Positions 37,687 through 46,618 of a stretch of 64,000 nt of DNA are shown one piece after another. Position numbers and translations under genes: made by a program. The notes under the pieces were generated by a model that made no database searches, had not been told where the DNA came from, and saw nothing but the letters and a program-made list of their open reading frames with translations. Numbering within the stretch: the first letter of the stretch is position 1; each line of letters opens with the position of its first letter. Source of the DNA: Polynucleobacter sp. UB-Tiil-W10 (GTDB lineage: Bacteria > Pseudomonadota > Gammaproteobacteria > Burkholderiales > Burkholderiaceae); the NCBI RefSeq assembly GCF_018881605.1, contig NZ_JACVPZ010000001.1, forward strand, positions 1,550,001 through 1,614,000, read 5' to 3'.

Positions 37687-40600
37687 GTGCAAGAGCCTAT
37701 AAACCAACAAAAACCCAAAGCAATGCCACCGCCTGTGCCTGCTTCCAACACCTTACGTAGGTTAGAAATTCGCTTTCCAGAGGAATTGCCAGTCTCGGGT
37801 CAGCGTCAGCTGATCAAGGATGCCTTGCAAAGCCACCAGGTAGTGATCGTTTGTGGTGAGACGGGCTCAGGAAAGACCACCCAGCTTCCCAAGATCTGCT
37901 TGGATCTTGGACGAGGCACGATTAATGGCGGCAAACTCATTGGGCACACTCAGCCTCGCCGAATCGCAGCAACCGCCACTGCCAAGAGAATTGCCCAAGA
38001 GCTGGGCTCTCCAATTGGTCAAGACGTGGGTTATCAAGTCCGCTTTGCTGACAAGAGCAGTCATACAGCCTCTATCAAGCTGATGACGGACGGCATCCTT
38101 CTTGCGGAGACTCAGCGTGACCCTCAGTTACGCGCCTATGACACGCTCATCATTGATGAGGCGCATGAGCGTAGTCTGAATATTGATTTCTTATTAGGGT
38201 ACCTGAGACAGTTGCTGCCCAAGCGACCAGACCTCAAGCTAATAATCACTTCAGCAACTATTGATGCTCAGCGATTTGCTGAACATTTTTCAATGAATGG
38301 AAAGATTGCGCCGGTTATCGAGGTCAGTGGTCGACTATTTCCGGTAGAACAGCGTTATTCGCCACTAGAACCAGATACAAAGCCGGATGGCAAAAAAGAA
38401 TCGAAGACCGCCAAAGAAATTCCAGATGCCGTGACTCAAGAAATTGCCAGTCTATGGCGTGAAGGTGCAGCTGGTGCCGGAGATGTATTGGTGTTCTTAC
38501 CAGGCGAGAGAGAAATTCGTGATTGCGCAGAAGCCTTGCGTAAAGATCATGTGCTGCAACAGCGCTTTCATCCGGAGATTCTAAGTTTGTTTGCGCGTCA
38601 GTCCGTTGCGGAGCAGGAGAGAGTATTTAGCCCGGGCAATGGGCGACGCATCATTCTGACGACTAACGTTGCAGAGACGTCATTAACGGTTCCGAATATC
38701 CGCTATGTGATTGATAGCGGTTTAGCCAGAGTAAAGCGTTACTCCTATCGCAATAAGGTGGAGCAGCTTCAGATTGAACCCATTTCTCAAGCGGCAGCCA
38801 ATCAGAGGGCTGGGCGTTGCGGTCGCGTTTCTGATGGTATCTGTGTGCGCTTATATAGCGAGCAAGATTATCTCAGCCGTCCTAAATTTACTGACCCTGA
38901 GATATTGCGCAGCTCTTTAGCCGCAGTGCTCTTGCGCATGAGTTCCTTGCGTCTACCTAAGATTCAGCATTTTCCCTTTATTGATAAACCTTTGGGCAGA
39001 GCTATTGCCGATGGTGTGCAGCTTTTGGACGAATTGGGCGCCATTGAGTTTGATGATTCAGAGTCGGCAGATGCTAAAGATGTCGGTAAGGATATTAATA
39101 ACAGTTTCAAACTCACTGCGATTGGTAAGCAATTAGCAGACTTGCCCCTTGATCCTCGGATTGGCAGAATGTTATTGGCTGCTAAAGAGCAGAACGCTTT
39201 AAAAGAAGTAACCATTATTGCTTCTGCATTAGCTACGCAAGATCCTCGCGATCGCCCAATGGATCAAGCTGCTGCAGCCGATCAAGCCCACTTGCAGTTT
39301 GCGGATGAGCGCTCAGAGTTCTTGAGCTTCGTAAAGCTTTGGAATTGGTATCAAGATGCTTTGCAACATAAGCACAGCAATCGACAGCTCGAGAATCTTT
39401 GTAAAAGTAAATTTTTATCACCACGGCGCTTACGTGAATGGCGCGATGTTCATGGGCAGCTACATACAATGCTTGGTGAGAAGGGTTGGAAAGATAACGG
39501 CCTAGCCGCAACATATGAACAAGTTCACCTTGCTTTATTAACAGGCCTGCTTGGATATGTAGCTAAAAAAGAAGAAGACGAAAAATCTCAAGATCGCAAT
39601 AGCAAAACAGGGGGCTATGTTGGAGCGCGTGGTATCCGTCCCTTTATTTGGCCGGGTTCCACTATCGGCAAAAAGGCGGGCGCTTGGATTTTGGCTGGTG
39701 AACTACAAGAAACCAATCGTATGTATGCCAGGACGATTGCAAAGATTGAGCCTCAATGGGTTGAGCGCGTTGCTGCACATCGCTTGATTAAATCGTTGAG
39801 CGACCCATTCTGGGATAACCGTCAAGGCGAGGTAATGGCATTTGAACGGGGCACTTTGTATGGCTTGCCTATTTATCATGGCCGTCGAGTGCGTTATGAG
39901 CCCCACAATCCTGCTGAAACAAGAGAATTATTTATTGGCCAAGCATTGGTACAGGAGGAAATGTTTGGACGTATGGATACTCCTGCGCTCCAACGTGAAA
40001 CAGAAACTGATGCCAAAAAGAAATACCCCAATTTATTTGGATTCTTCTGGCATAACCGTCGCCTTATTAAAGAAATTGAGGCCCTAGAACATCGCTCACG
40101 TAGACCCGATGTATTGGTGGATGATGATCTGCTATTTGCTTTTTATGAATCGCGCATCCCCAAGGAAGTGCGGAGTCGTGAGAGTCTTAAAGCATGGCTC
40201 GGAAAAGAGCAGGGTCTGGATGGACAGCTTCGCTTAGAAAAAGCAGACTTGATGCGCCATGAGGCAGCGGGTATCACCGTAGATCGCTACCCAAAAACCA
40301 TGTTGGTCGGTGGTGCACAGCTTAGCCTGACGTATCACTTTGAACCCGGCAGCCCAAAGGATGGAGTAACTCTGGTTGTTCCTTTAACGCAGCTCAATCA
40401 AGTAGATGGGCGCCGTTGTGAATGGTTGGTTCCTGGCATGTGTGAGGAGAAGGTGCTTCTCCTACTGAAATCACTACCGCAAAAATTAAGACGCCATTGC
40501 GTACCATTGCCAGATTACGCAAAGTCCTTTCTTGATCGCAGGTTGGAAGATAAGCAATTTGGTGTTGGCGACTTTTTAGATGGCCTCATAAGCGATATCC

Positions 40601-41745
40601 GGAAGGAGCGCGGCTTAGAGATTAAGCGAACTGACTTCAGACCCGAGTCCTTGCCCCTACATTCCTCGATGAACTTCCGCTTGATTGATGAGCATGGCCG
40701 TCAACTCGAGGTGGAGCGTAACTTAGCTCGCTTACGATCTGAATATGGGCAGACTGCCCGCAGTGCCTTTCAAGCAATTGCTCAAGAGACGGCCCAGGTG
40801 GAGTTGGGTATGGAGCCGCCAGTAGGCGAAAAATCTAGACCTAGTGCAACTAACGCTGATGCGACTCGAAAGGTCGAGCAGGGTGGTTACCGCGCCTGGG
40901 AGTTTGGAGAATTACCAGAAACCTTGGAGATTCAAAAAGGGAATAAAACCTTATTTGGATATCCCGCCTTAGTTGATCGTATAGATTATTGCGATCTTGA
41001 AGTATTTGATGATTTAGAGGAAGCTCGTAAGCAGCACGGCATGGGATTGCGTCGCTTATTCTTCTTAGGGAATAAAGATACGCTCAAGGCTTTGCAAAAA
41101 CAGTTACCTGGCATTCGTGAATTAGGTTTGCTATTTATCAATGTGGGATCGGTAGAAGGTTTAATAGAGCAGATTCTGAATCTTGCCCTTGAGCGTGCAT
41201 TTATGACTGAGCCGCTACCGGTGAACGCTGAGCAATTTGCAGAGCGCTTGCAAGCTGGCAAACCTAGGTTATCACTGATTGCTCAGGAGATTTCTCGCCA
41301 TGCCTTAAATGCATTGCAAGCTCATGCTGATCTCCAAAAGAAGATTGCCAGTGCAAAAGCGGCCTCACCGACTGCTTATGTTGACATTCAAACGCAAATC
41401 CAAGGGCTGATATTTCCGAAGTTCGTGGCAGATATACCGTATGCCCAATTAGTCCATGTGCCGCGCTACTTAAAAGCGATTGCAATGCGGATCGATAAAT
41501 TACGCTCCAACCCCAGCCGTGATGCCCAATGTCAAAAGGATTGGGAGTCAGTAGCGCGTCCCTGGCAAAAGCTGATGCAGGGCAGCAAGGGCTCCGCTTC
41601 CTATGCAATGGCTGAGGATCAGGCTTTGACCGATTTTCGTTGGCAGTTGGAAGAGTTGAGGGTAGCTTTATATGCTCAGGAGCTTAAAACACCAACCCCA
41701 ATGTCCTTAAAGCGCCTAGAAAAGGTTTTATCAAGCTTGCGCTAG
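37687..41745 (+). CDS. hrpA: ATP-dependent RNA helicase HrpA
   Basis: A 1352-residue DEAH-box helicase with full HrpA architecture. Walker A is GETGSGKTTQLPK, the DEAH box is IIDEAHERSLNIDFLL, motif III is TSATID, and motif VI is QRAGRCGRVSDG. The helicase-associated winged-helix/HA2 and OB regions follow to about residue 700. The long C-terminal domain is HrpA-specific (YHGRRVRYEPHNPAETREL, PPVGEKSRPS). In E. coli HrpA helps resolve stalled ribosomes and processes daa mRNA. The start is GTG at 37687, or ATG at 37723 after 12 residues; the second leaves more room for the argA promoter. Confidence 0.95.
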   Translation: MQEPINQQKPKAMPPPVPASNTLRRLEIRFPEELPVSGQRQLIKDALQSHQVVIVCGETGSGKTTQLPKICLDLGRGTINGGKLIGHTQPRRIAATATAKRIAQELGSPIGQDVGYQVRFADKSSHTASIKLMTDGILLAETQRDPQLRAYDTLIIDEAHERSLNIDFLLGYLRQLLPKRPDLKLIITSATIDAQRFAEHFSMNGKIAPVIEVSGRLFPVEQRYSPLEPDTKPDGKKESKTAKEIPDAVTQEIASLWREGAAGAGDVLVFLPGEREIRDCAEALRKDHVLQQRFHPEILSLFARQSVAEQERVFSPGNGRRIILTTNVAETSLTVPNIRYVIDSGLARVKRYSYRNKVEQLQIEPISQAAANQRAGRCGRVSDGICVRLYSEQDYLSRPKFTDPEILRSSLAAVLLRMSSLRLPKIQHFPFIDKPLGRAIADGVQLLDELGAIEFDDSESADAKDVGKDINNSFKLTAIGKQLADLPLDPRIGRMLLAAKEQNALKEVTIIASALATQDPRDRPMDQAAAADQAHLQFADERSEFLSFVKLWNWYQDALQHKHSNRQLENLCKSKFLSPRRLREWRDVHGQLHTMLGEKGWKDNGLAATYEQVHLALLTGLLGYVAKKEEDEKSQDRNSKTGGYVGARGIRPFIWPGSTIGKKAGAWILAGELQETNRMYARTIAKIEPQWVERVAAHRLIKSLSDPFWDNRQGEVMAFERGTLYGLPIYHGRRVRYEPHNPAETRELFIGQALVQEEMFGRMDTPALQRETETDAKKKYPNLFGFFWHNRRLIKEIEALEHRSRRPDVLVDDDLLFAFYESRIPKEVRSRESLKAWLGKEQGLDGQLRLEKADLMRHEAAGITVDRYPKTMLVGGAQLSLTYHFEPGSPKDGVTLVVPLTQLNQVDGRRCEWLVPGMCEEKVLLLLKSLPQKLRRHCVPLPDYAKSFLDRRLEDKQFGVGDFLDGLISDIRKERGLEIKRTDFRPESLPLHSSMNFRLIDEHGRQLEVERNLARLRSEYGQTARSAFQAIAQETAQVELGMEPPVGEKSRPSATNADATRKVEQGGYRAWEFGELPETLEIQKGNKTLFGYPALVDRIDYCDLEVFDDLEEARKQHGMGLRRLFFLGNKDTLKALQKQLPGIRELGLLFINVGSVEGLIEQILNLALERAFMTEPLPVNAEQFAERLQAGKPRLSLIAQEISRHALNALQAHADLQKKIASAKAASPTAYVDIQTQIQGLIFPKFVADIPYAQLVHVPRYLKAIAMRIDKLRSNPSRDAQCQKDWESVARPWQKLMQGSKGSASYAMAEDQALTDFRWQLEELRVALYAQELKTPTPMSLKRLEKVLSSLR

Positions 41746-41802
41746 GTCAAATCCACACCATTTCCATTTGATTTAGAGGCCTATTAGAAGCTCCCGATTG
41801 CT

Positions 41803-41808
41803 TACAAT
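41803..41808 (+). promoter_or_regulatory. Possible -10 box for the beta-propeller gene
   Basis: TACAAT ends seven bases before the ATG at 41815 and no ribosome site separates them. If real, transcription would begin at or very near the start codon (a leaderless mRNA). The -35 region is weak. Confidence 0.3.
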
Positions 41809-41814
41809 AGTGCT

Positions 41815-42852
41815 ATGTACAAATTTATCAAGATTAGGGGTTTTCGCACTATTGCGACCTCGGCTTTATTGGCGCTACTGCTAGTCAATCAAAACGCTGT
41901 TGCGCAAGCCAGTAACCCTGCTACACCAGCAAGCTCTTCAGGTCAGCCAAAGCTGGCAGTTATTCTCAACTCAGGCGAAGCTTCGGTGAGTCTCATTGAT
42001 ATGACTTCACGTCAGGTCATTAAAACCATTCCGGTTGGTAAAGAGCCTCATCACTTAATGATTACCCCTGATCAAAAAACCCTCTTAATTGCTAATGCGG
42101 CTGGCAATGATGTTGTGTTGATGAATCCAACTACTGGTGAGTTGACTGGCAAGATACCAAACATTATTGATCCTTACCAAATTGGTTACTCGCCGAATCA
42201 CAAATGGTTTGTGGCAAACGGAAATCGTTTGGATCGTGTGGATATTTATGCTGCCGATGGTGCTAATCTCAAATTAGCGAAGACTGTGAAGTTGGCTAAG
42301 ACACCAAGTCATATTGCTTTCACATCCGATAGCAAAATTGCATTCATTACTTTGCAAGACTCCAGTGAGCTTGCTGCAATTGATCTCGAAACCCAAAACC
42401 TATTGTGGGTCATGCCTACAGGAAAAGTGCCTGCTGGTTTGTGGATGACGCCTGGAGACCAATACCTATTGGTCGGCATTACCGGCGAAGACTATGTTCA
42501 GGTGATCGATTGGAGAACTCGCAAAGAAGTAAAACGTATCCCTACAGGGAAGGGCGCTCATAATTTCCGCCCCTTAGGTGATAAAAAGCATGTATTTGTG
42601 AGTAACCGAATTGCCTCTACGATCAGCTTGATCAATATGCAAACCTTGGAGAAGGTTGGTGAAATCACCGGACTTCCAGCCGGTCCAGACGATATGGAAA
42701 TTACCCCTGATGGTAAAACCTTATGGGTAACTTTCCGCTTCTCCAAAAAAGTTGGGGTAATCGATATCCCTTCCATGAAGTTGGTAACCGTAATACCTGT
42801 TGGCAAATCCCCGCATGGCGTGTTCTTTGCTCCAAGGGCTGGATGGGAATAG
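41815..42852 (+). CDS. Periplasmic YVTN-type beta-propeller protein
   Basis: A 345-residue secreted protein with a signal peptide (cut near AVAQA, residues 28-32). Propeller repeats of about 40-45 residues follow, each with a hydrophobic strand plus a Gly-Lys turn (RQVIKTIPVGKEPHHLMIT, RKEVKRIPTGKGAHNFRP, MKLVTVIPVGKSPHGVFF), the YVTN/YncE pattern. No catalytic function can be assigned; homologues occur beside alcohol-dehydrogenase or surface systems. The stop lies eight bases before the deacetylase start, so they share an mRNA. Confidence 0.8.
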   Translation: MYKFIKIRGFRTIATSALLALLLVNQNAVAQASNPATPASSSGQPKLAVILNSGEASVSLIDMTSRQVIKTIPVGKEPHHLMITPDQKTLLIANAAGNDVVLMNPTTGELTGKIPNIIDPYQIGYSPNHKWFVANGNRLDRVDIYAADGANLKLAKTVKLAKTPSHIAFTSDSKIAFITLQDSSELAAIDLETQNLLWVMPTGKVPAGLWMTPGDQYLLVGITGEDYVQVIDWRTRKEVKRIPTGKGAHNFRPLGDKKHVFVSNRIASTISLINMQTLEKVGEITGLPAGPDDMEITPDGKTLWVTFRFSKKVGVIDIPSMKLVTVIPVGKSPHGVFFAPRAGWE

Positions 42853-42859
42853 CCATCAC

Positions 42860-43648
42860 ATGAAGCGTATAAGTCATAACGCATTCACACGCATTACAGC
42901 CGCGCTTATGTTCGGCTGTTTTTCATTGGCTGCTTTTGCTCAGACTGCAGAATGTAGTAAGAAGGTATACCTTACTTTTGATACCGGCAATATGTCTGTA
43001 GCTGAAAAAGTAGCTGAGATTCTGAAGCGTCAAAATGTGAAAGCTACTTTTTTTCTATCCAACGAAAAAACTTTTCGCGGCGACTTTTCTTTGGATGATT
43101 CTTGGAAGGGTTATTGGCAGGAGCGCGTTAAGGAAGGTCATCACTTTGGTAGTCACACCTACGACCATACCTATTTTGTAAAAGATGGCCCCAAAGGTGA
43201 AGTCTTTGAGAGACCTCAATTTGGCCCTAAAGCGGGCATGACGATTCTGTACAACGAAGCGGCGATGTGTAAAGAAATCCGTAAGGTAGATCAGCGCTTT
43301 CAAGAGCTGACCGAGCATCCCATACAAAAGATTTGGCGCGCACCTGGCGGTAAAACTTCACCTGTCTTAATTCGGATGGGGGATATGTGTGGCTATCAAC
43401 ACATAGGCTGGGCTGCTGCTGGCTTCTTGGGCGATGAGTTGAATTCCGATAAGCACCCTAATAACGTTCTATTGGAGAAAGCTAGCAGGGACCTAAAAGA
43501 CGGCGATATCACCATGGCCCACCTAGGTATTTGGTCAAGAAAAGATCCTTGGGCACCCGCCGTTTTAGAGCAGCTCATTATTAATCTAAAGGGGAGTGGG
43601 TTCTGCTTTGGGTTGCTACCCAAAAATTCTGGAAATCCATCAAAATAA
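42860..43648 (+). CDS. Polysaccharide deacetylase (NodB/CE4) family protein
   Basis: From the ATG at 42860 the product has 262 residues with a signal peptide (ISHNAFTRITAALMFGCFSL, cut near AFAQ). Motif 1 reads VYLTFDTGNMS and motif 2 GSHTYDHTYF (H-T-x-x-H). IWRAPGGKTSP corresponds to motif 3 (RxPxG), and TMAHLGIW carries the late His. The usual second Asp of motif 1 (TFDDG), a metal ligand, is Thr here. It may use altered metal binding, as some CE4 branches lack that Asp, or have another role. The frame is open back to 42800, but that part overlaps the upstream gene. Confidence 0.85.
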   Translation: MKRISHNAFTRITAALMFGCFSLAAFAQTAECSKKVYLTFDTGNMSVAEKVAEILKRQNVKATFFLSNEKTFRGDFSLDDSWKGYWQERVKEGHHFGSHTYDHTYFVKDGPKGEVFERPQFGPKAGMTILYNEAAMCKEIRKVDQRFQELTEHPIQKIWRAPGGKTSPVLIRMGDMCGYQHIGWAAAGFLGDELNSDKHPNNVLLEKASRDLKDGDITMAHLGIWSRKDPWAPAVLEQLIINLKGSGFCFGLLPKNSGNPSK

Positions 43649-43651
43649 GGC

Positions 43652-44623
43652 ATGGACTTTACTGCCTTCACCTCATTTATTTCAAATGCCTACGCGAGTG
43701 TGCAGGAATTCCTTTTTGCCAATGTAGTAGGTCCGATTTTGTATCAATTTGATTTAATGTCTTGGGCGGAAGATGCGTTTGATGGGATCGATTGGTTTTT
43801 GTTTGGCTGCATTCAAATTTTCTTAATTATTTTTGTATTAAGAACTTGGGAGCGATTCGCGCCTGCAGAAAAGCAAGAGCGCTTTGCAAAAACGAGTAGG
43901 GCGGATGTTTTCTACACCGTGTTTCATCGTCTAGGGATTTTTCACGGACTGATCTTTATTGCTCTATCTGGATTCTTCTTTGAGATCGATTCGATCTTGC
44001 ATGACTTTCGTTTTGACAGATTGAATGTGGAATCGTGGTGGCCTGGTGTTAGCTCAATTCCAGTTGTCAGTTTCTTGATCTACCTGGTGTTGTTAGATTT
44101 CGTTGATTATTTGTACCATCGCGCTTCACATGCAATTAACTGGTGGTGGCAGTTGCATTCTTTGCATCACAGTCAAACAGTCATGACTGCATGGTCTGAT
44201 AACCGCAATCACATTCTGGATGACATCATGCGCGCAACCTTTATGGCTTTTTTTGCGTTGTTATTTGGCGTGTCTCCTGGCCAGTTCATTATGCTGATTG
44301 CCTTAAGCCAATTTATTCAAAGCTGGCAGCACGCCAATCTCAAAGTTCATCTGGGACCTGCTAAATACGTAATGATTTCACCAATGTTTCATCGCATGCA
44401 CCATGCAGTAGGTTATGGCCATGAGGCCATAGGCAAACCTGGTGTTCTAGGGGGCTGTAATTTTGGTATTTTGTTTCCTTGGTGGGATATGGTGTTTAGA
44501 ACAGCCATCTTCCCTAAAGAGGTCTATCCTACGGGAGTAAGAGATTTATCAGTTTCAGAAAATGTCCTCTCTCAGCAATGGCAAGGTCTAGTACGAGCCG
44601 TTAAAGAATTCAGGCCTAAGTAG
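43652..44623 (+). CDS. Sterol desaturase/fatty acid hydroxylase family protein
   Basis: A 323-residue inner membrane di-iron protein with several spans (IQIFLIIFVLRTW; FHGLIFIALSGFFF; VVSFLIYLVLLDFVDYLYHR). The histidine clusters are HRASH in YLYHRASHAINWWW, HSLHHS, and HRMHHA, spaced as in the membrane hydroxylase/desaturase superfamily. Substrate may be a fatty acid, hopanoid or carotenoid; it cannot be told. It starts three bases after the deacetylase stop. Confidence 0.87.
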   Translation: MDFTAFTSFISNAYASVQEFLFANVVGPILYQFDLMSWAEDAFDGIDWFLFGCIQIFLIIFVLRTWERFAPAEKQERFAKTSRADVFYTVFHRLGIFHGLIFIALSGFFFEIDSILHDFRFDRLNVESWWPGVSSIPVVSFLIYLVLLDFVDYLYHRASHAINWWWQLHSLHHSQTVMTAWSDNRNHILDDIMRATFMAFFALLFGVSPGQFIMLIALSQFIQSWQHANLKVHLGPAKYVMISPMFHRMHHAVGYGHEAIGKPGVLGGCNFGILFPWWDMVFRTAIFPKEVYPTGVRDLSVSENVLSQQWQGLVRAVKEFRPK

Positions 44624-44660
44624 GCTGTAGGTCTTTAGGTCCACAGGCAATAGGAGCTGT

Positions 44661-45530
44661 ATGGTCGGATTACCGCAAGTATTTAAATCATTTGGCATGG
44701 CCTTGGTTGGCACCATGCATCCGCGCATGTTATGGCTGAGCTTGAGACCATTTTTGATTGTCTCGGTTCTATGGGGCTGCCTCATTTGGCTGACCTGGAC
44801 ACCCGCACTCGAACTCTTAAGTATTTTTCTGACAACTTCTATCTTTACTAGCTGGATACAAGACGGATTAATTTGGGCGGGCTTTGAGAATGCCAGAGCA
44901 TGGATAGCGCCATTATTTTTTGTCATGCTGATCATTCCTCTCATCACAATCAGTCTGCTAGTGTTCATTGCCTTTTCAACGGTACCAGCGATTGTGAGAA
45001 TCGCCTCTAGGCAGTCACAATTTCAGGACCTAGAATATAAACGTGGTGGCGGTTTCTTTGGCAGCCTCTTCTATAGCCTATGGTCAGCATTGATTTGTTT
45101 GGCTTTGATCATGTTGACTTTGCCGGTTTGGTGGGTTCCACCACTGGTAGCGGTATTGCCCCCATTGCTTTGGGGATGGTTGACGATGCGCCTCATGTCA
45201 TACGATGTTCTTGCGAAACATGCCAGCACAGAAGAGCGTGATCTTCTCATTGAAAAATATCGCTGGCCTTTGCTTTGTATGGGTATTGCATCGGGAATGC
45301 TGGGGGCAGTACCCACCTTCTTTTGGGCGACCTCTGCATTGGCTTTAGTGCTGTTTCCAATCGTGAGTTTTGTAGCGCTCTGGATTTATTCTTTGATTTT
45401 CGTATTCGCTGCATTGTGGTTTAGCTACTTCTTATTGGATGCCCTCAAGCAGTTGCGAGAAGAAGAATTGGATAAAGCGCTTACTGTGCAATCGCGTGTT
45501 GTTGATATGGAGCTTCCCCATCATCGTTAA
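44661..45530 (+). CDS. EI24-domain (CysZ-like) membrane protein
   Basis: A 289-residue membrane protein with about six spans, matching the EI24/CysZ family layout: an amphipathic start VGLPQVFKSFGMALVGTMHP, a long hydrophobic pair around residues 25-50, FFVMLIIPLITISLLVFIA, ALICLALIMLTLPVWWVPP, and terminal YSLIFVFAALWFSYFLLDAL. E. coli CysZ is a sulfate channel, but EI24 proteins in betaproteobacteria are uncharacterised. It is separated from the following gene by only four bases. Confidence 0.8.
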   Translation: MVGLPQVFKSFGMALVGTMHPRMLWLSLRPFLIVSVLWGCLIWLTWTPALELLSIFLTTSIFTSWIQDGLIWAGFENARAWIAPLFFVMLIIPLITISLLVFIAFSTVPAIVRIASRQSQFQDLEYKRGGGFFGSLFYSLWSALICLALIMLTLPVWWVPPLVAVLPPLLWGWLTMRLMSYDVLAKHASTEERDLLIEKYRWPLLCMGIASGMLGAVPTFFWATSALALVLFPIVSFVALWIYSLIFVFAALWFSYFLLDALKQLREEELDKALTVQSRVVDMELPHHR

Positions 45531-45534
45531 TACG

Positions 45535-46419
45535 ATGGCTAATGAGATGAGTGATGTAATGAAAAAAGTTGAAATAGATGACCCAAATGAGATGTCAGAT
45601 GTAGCACAGCGTCGCTTTGGTTTAATCGTGATTGGTGATGAGATATTGTCAGGACGTCGCCAAGATAAACACATGAGTAAGCTGATTGAGCTGCTCAATG
45701 AGCGTGGCCTGAGTCTTGCATGGGCTAAATATGTTGCCGATGACCCCGAGCAAATTACCGCGACCTTAAAAGATAGTTTTGCGAGTGGGGATGTGGTGTT
45801 TAGTACTGGTGGCATTGGTGCGACACCAGATGATCACACCCGTCAATGCGCAGCACTTGCTCTCGGTACGAAAACTCAATTGCATCCAACCGCGAGAGAG
45901 TTAATCGCTGGACGAATTCAGTCGATGGCTGAAGGCGATCCGATGAAGTCGGATTTAAATACCCCCGAGAATCAACATCGCTTCAAGATGGGTGAGTTTC
46001 CAATAGGAAGCGACATCATTCCGAACCCCTACAACCAAATCCCCGGTTTTCGAATTCAAGAGCATCACTTTGTTCCTGGCTTTCCGGTGATGGCAGCGCC
46101 TATGATGGCTTGGTGCCTAGATACTTATTACAAAGATCTCTTCCATCAAGAAAACTGGGCAGAGCAGAGTTTCATCGTGCCCAAGGGAATTGAGTCCACT
46201 TTGACCCCCCTAATGGAGCGTATAGAGGCTAATTTCCCGGGGGTTAAGGTCTTTAGTCTTCCCTCTGTAGGTGATGCCTCTAGGGGTGGGGTCTATAGCC
46301 AGCGCCATATTGAATTGGGCATTAAAGGTAATGCCAACCTTTTGGAAAGTGCTTGGATTGCCTTAAGAGCCGGCACTCAAGAGCTGGGTTACGAAATCCA
46401 CGATATCAGCCAAGAATAA
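45535..46419 (+). CDS. Molybdopterin-binding (MoCF/CinA-like) domain protein
   Basis: A 294-residue cytoplasmic protein with the MoaB/Mog fold: FGLIVIGDEILSGRRQDKH, the substrate loop VVFSTGGIGATPDDHT, and VPGFPVMAAPMMAWCLDTY. This is the COG1058 type (CinA N-terminal half); the C-terminal nicotinamide-mononucleotide amidase domain of CinA is absent. Role uncertain; COG1058 proteins include ADP-ribose pyrophosphatases. The N terminus holds a near duplication, NEMSDV at 45541-45558 and again at 45586-45603, so the true start could be 45535, 45547 or the ATG at 45592. Confidence 0.82.
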   Translation: MANEMSDVMKKVEIDDPNEMSDVAQRRFGLIVIGDEILSGRRQDKHMSKLIELLNERGLSLAWAKYVADDPEQITATLKDSFASGDVVFSTGGIGATPDDHTRQCAALALGTKTQLHPTARELIAGRIQSMAEGDPMKSDLNTPENQHRFKMGEFPIGSDIIPNPYNQIPGFRIQEHHFVPGFPVMAAPMMAWCLDTYYKDLFHQENWAEQSFIVPKGIESTLTPLMERIEANFPGVKVFSLPSVGDASRGGVYSQRHIELGIKGNANLLESAWIALRAGTQELGYEIHDISQE

Positions 46420-46420
46420 T

Positions 46421-46437
46421 TGCACAAAAAAGGTGCA
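46421..46437. promoter_or_regulatory. NtrC-type operator 1 upstream of glnA
   Basis: TGCAC-AAAAAA-G-GTGCA: GCAC (46422-46425), seven bases, GTGC (46433-46436). This matches the NtrC consensus TGCACC-N5-GGTGCA well. It lies about 120 bases upstream of the putative -24/-12 element. Confidence 0.65.
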
Positions 46438-46473
46438 TTTAGGGGTAATTGAGCTTGTATCGGGGGTATTTCA

Positions 46474-46488
46474 GCACTTAAATAGTGC
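46474..46488. promoter_or_regulatory. NtrC-type operator 2 upstream of glnA
   Basis: GCAC-TTAAATA-GTGC, again with a seven-base centre. It lies 52 bases (about five helical turns) from operator 1, so both would sit on the same face of the DNA, as expected for cooperative NtrC binding. Confidence 0.6.
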
Positions 46489-46538
46489 AATAATGAGCGT
46501 TCCCATTTGTTTGCTTCAGTAAATTACATACATCCATT

Positions 46539-46554
46539 AGGCATGTTTGATGCC
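46539..46554 (+). promoter_or_regulatory. Sigma-54-like (-24/-12) promoter of glnA
   Basis: AGGCATGTTTGATGCC has GG (46540-46541), ten bases, GC (46552-46553), the invariant sigma-54 spacing. It agrees with TGGCAC-N5-TTGC at most positions but not at the T of -26 or the first T of TTGC. It is also an inverted repeat (GGCAT/ATGCC). Start of transcription would be near 46565, with a leader of about 55 bases. Confidence 0.5.
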
Positions 46555-46618
46555 TGGAATGAACAAGGGTGTATGCCTTGAGTTTTGATTCCGAATTTAG
46601 TTAATAGAGGAGATTTGC

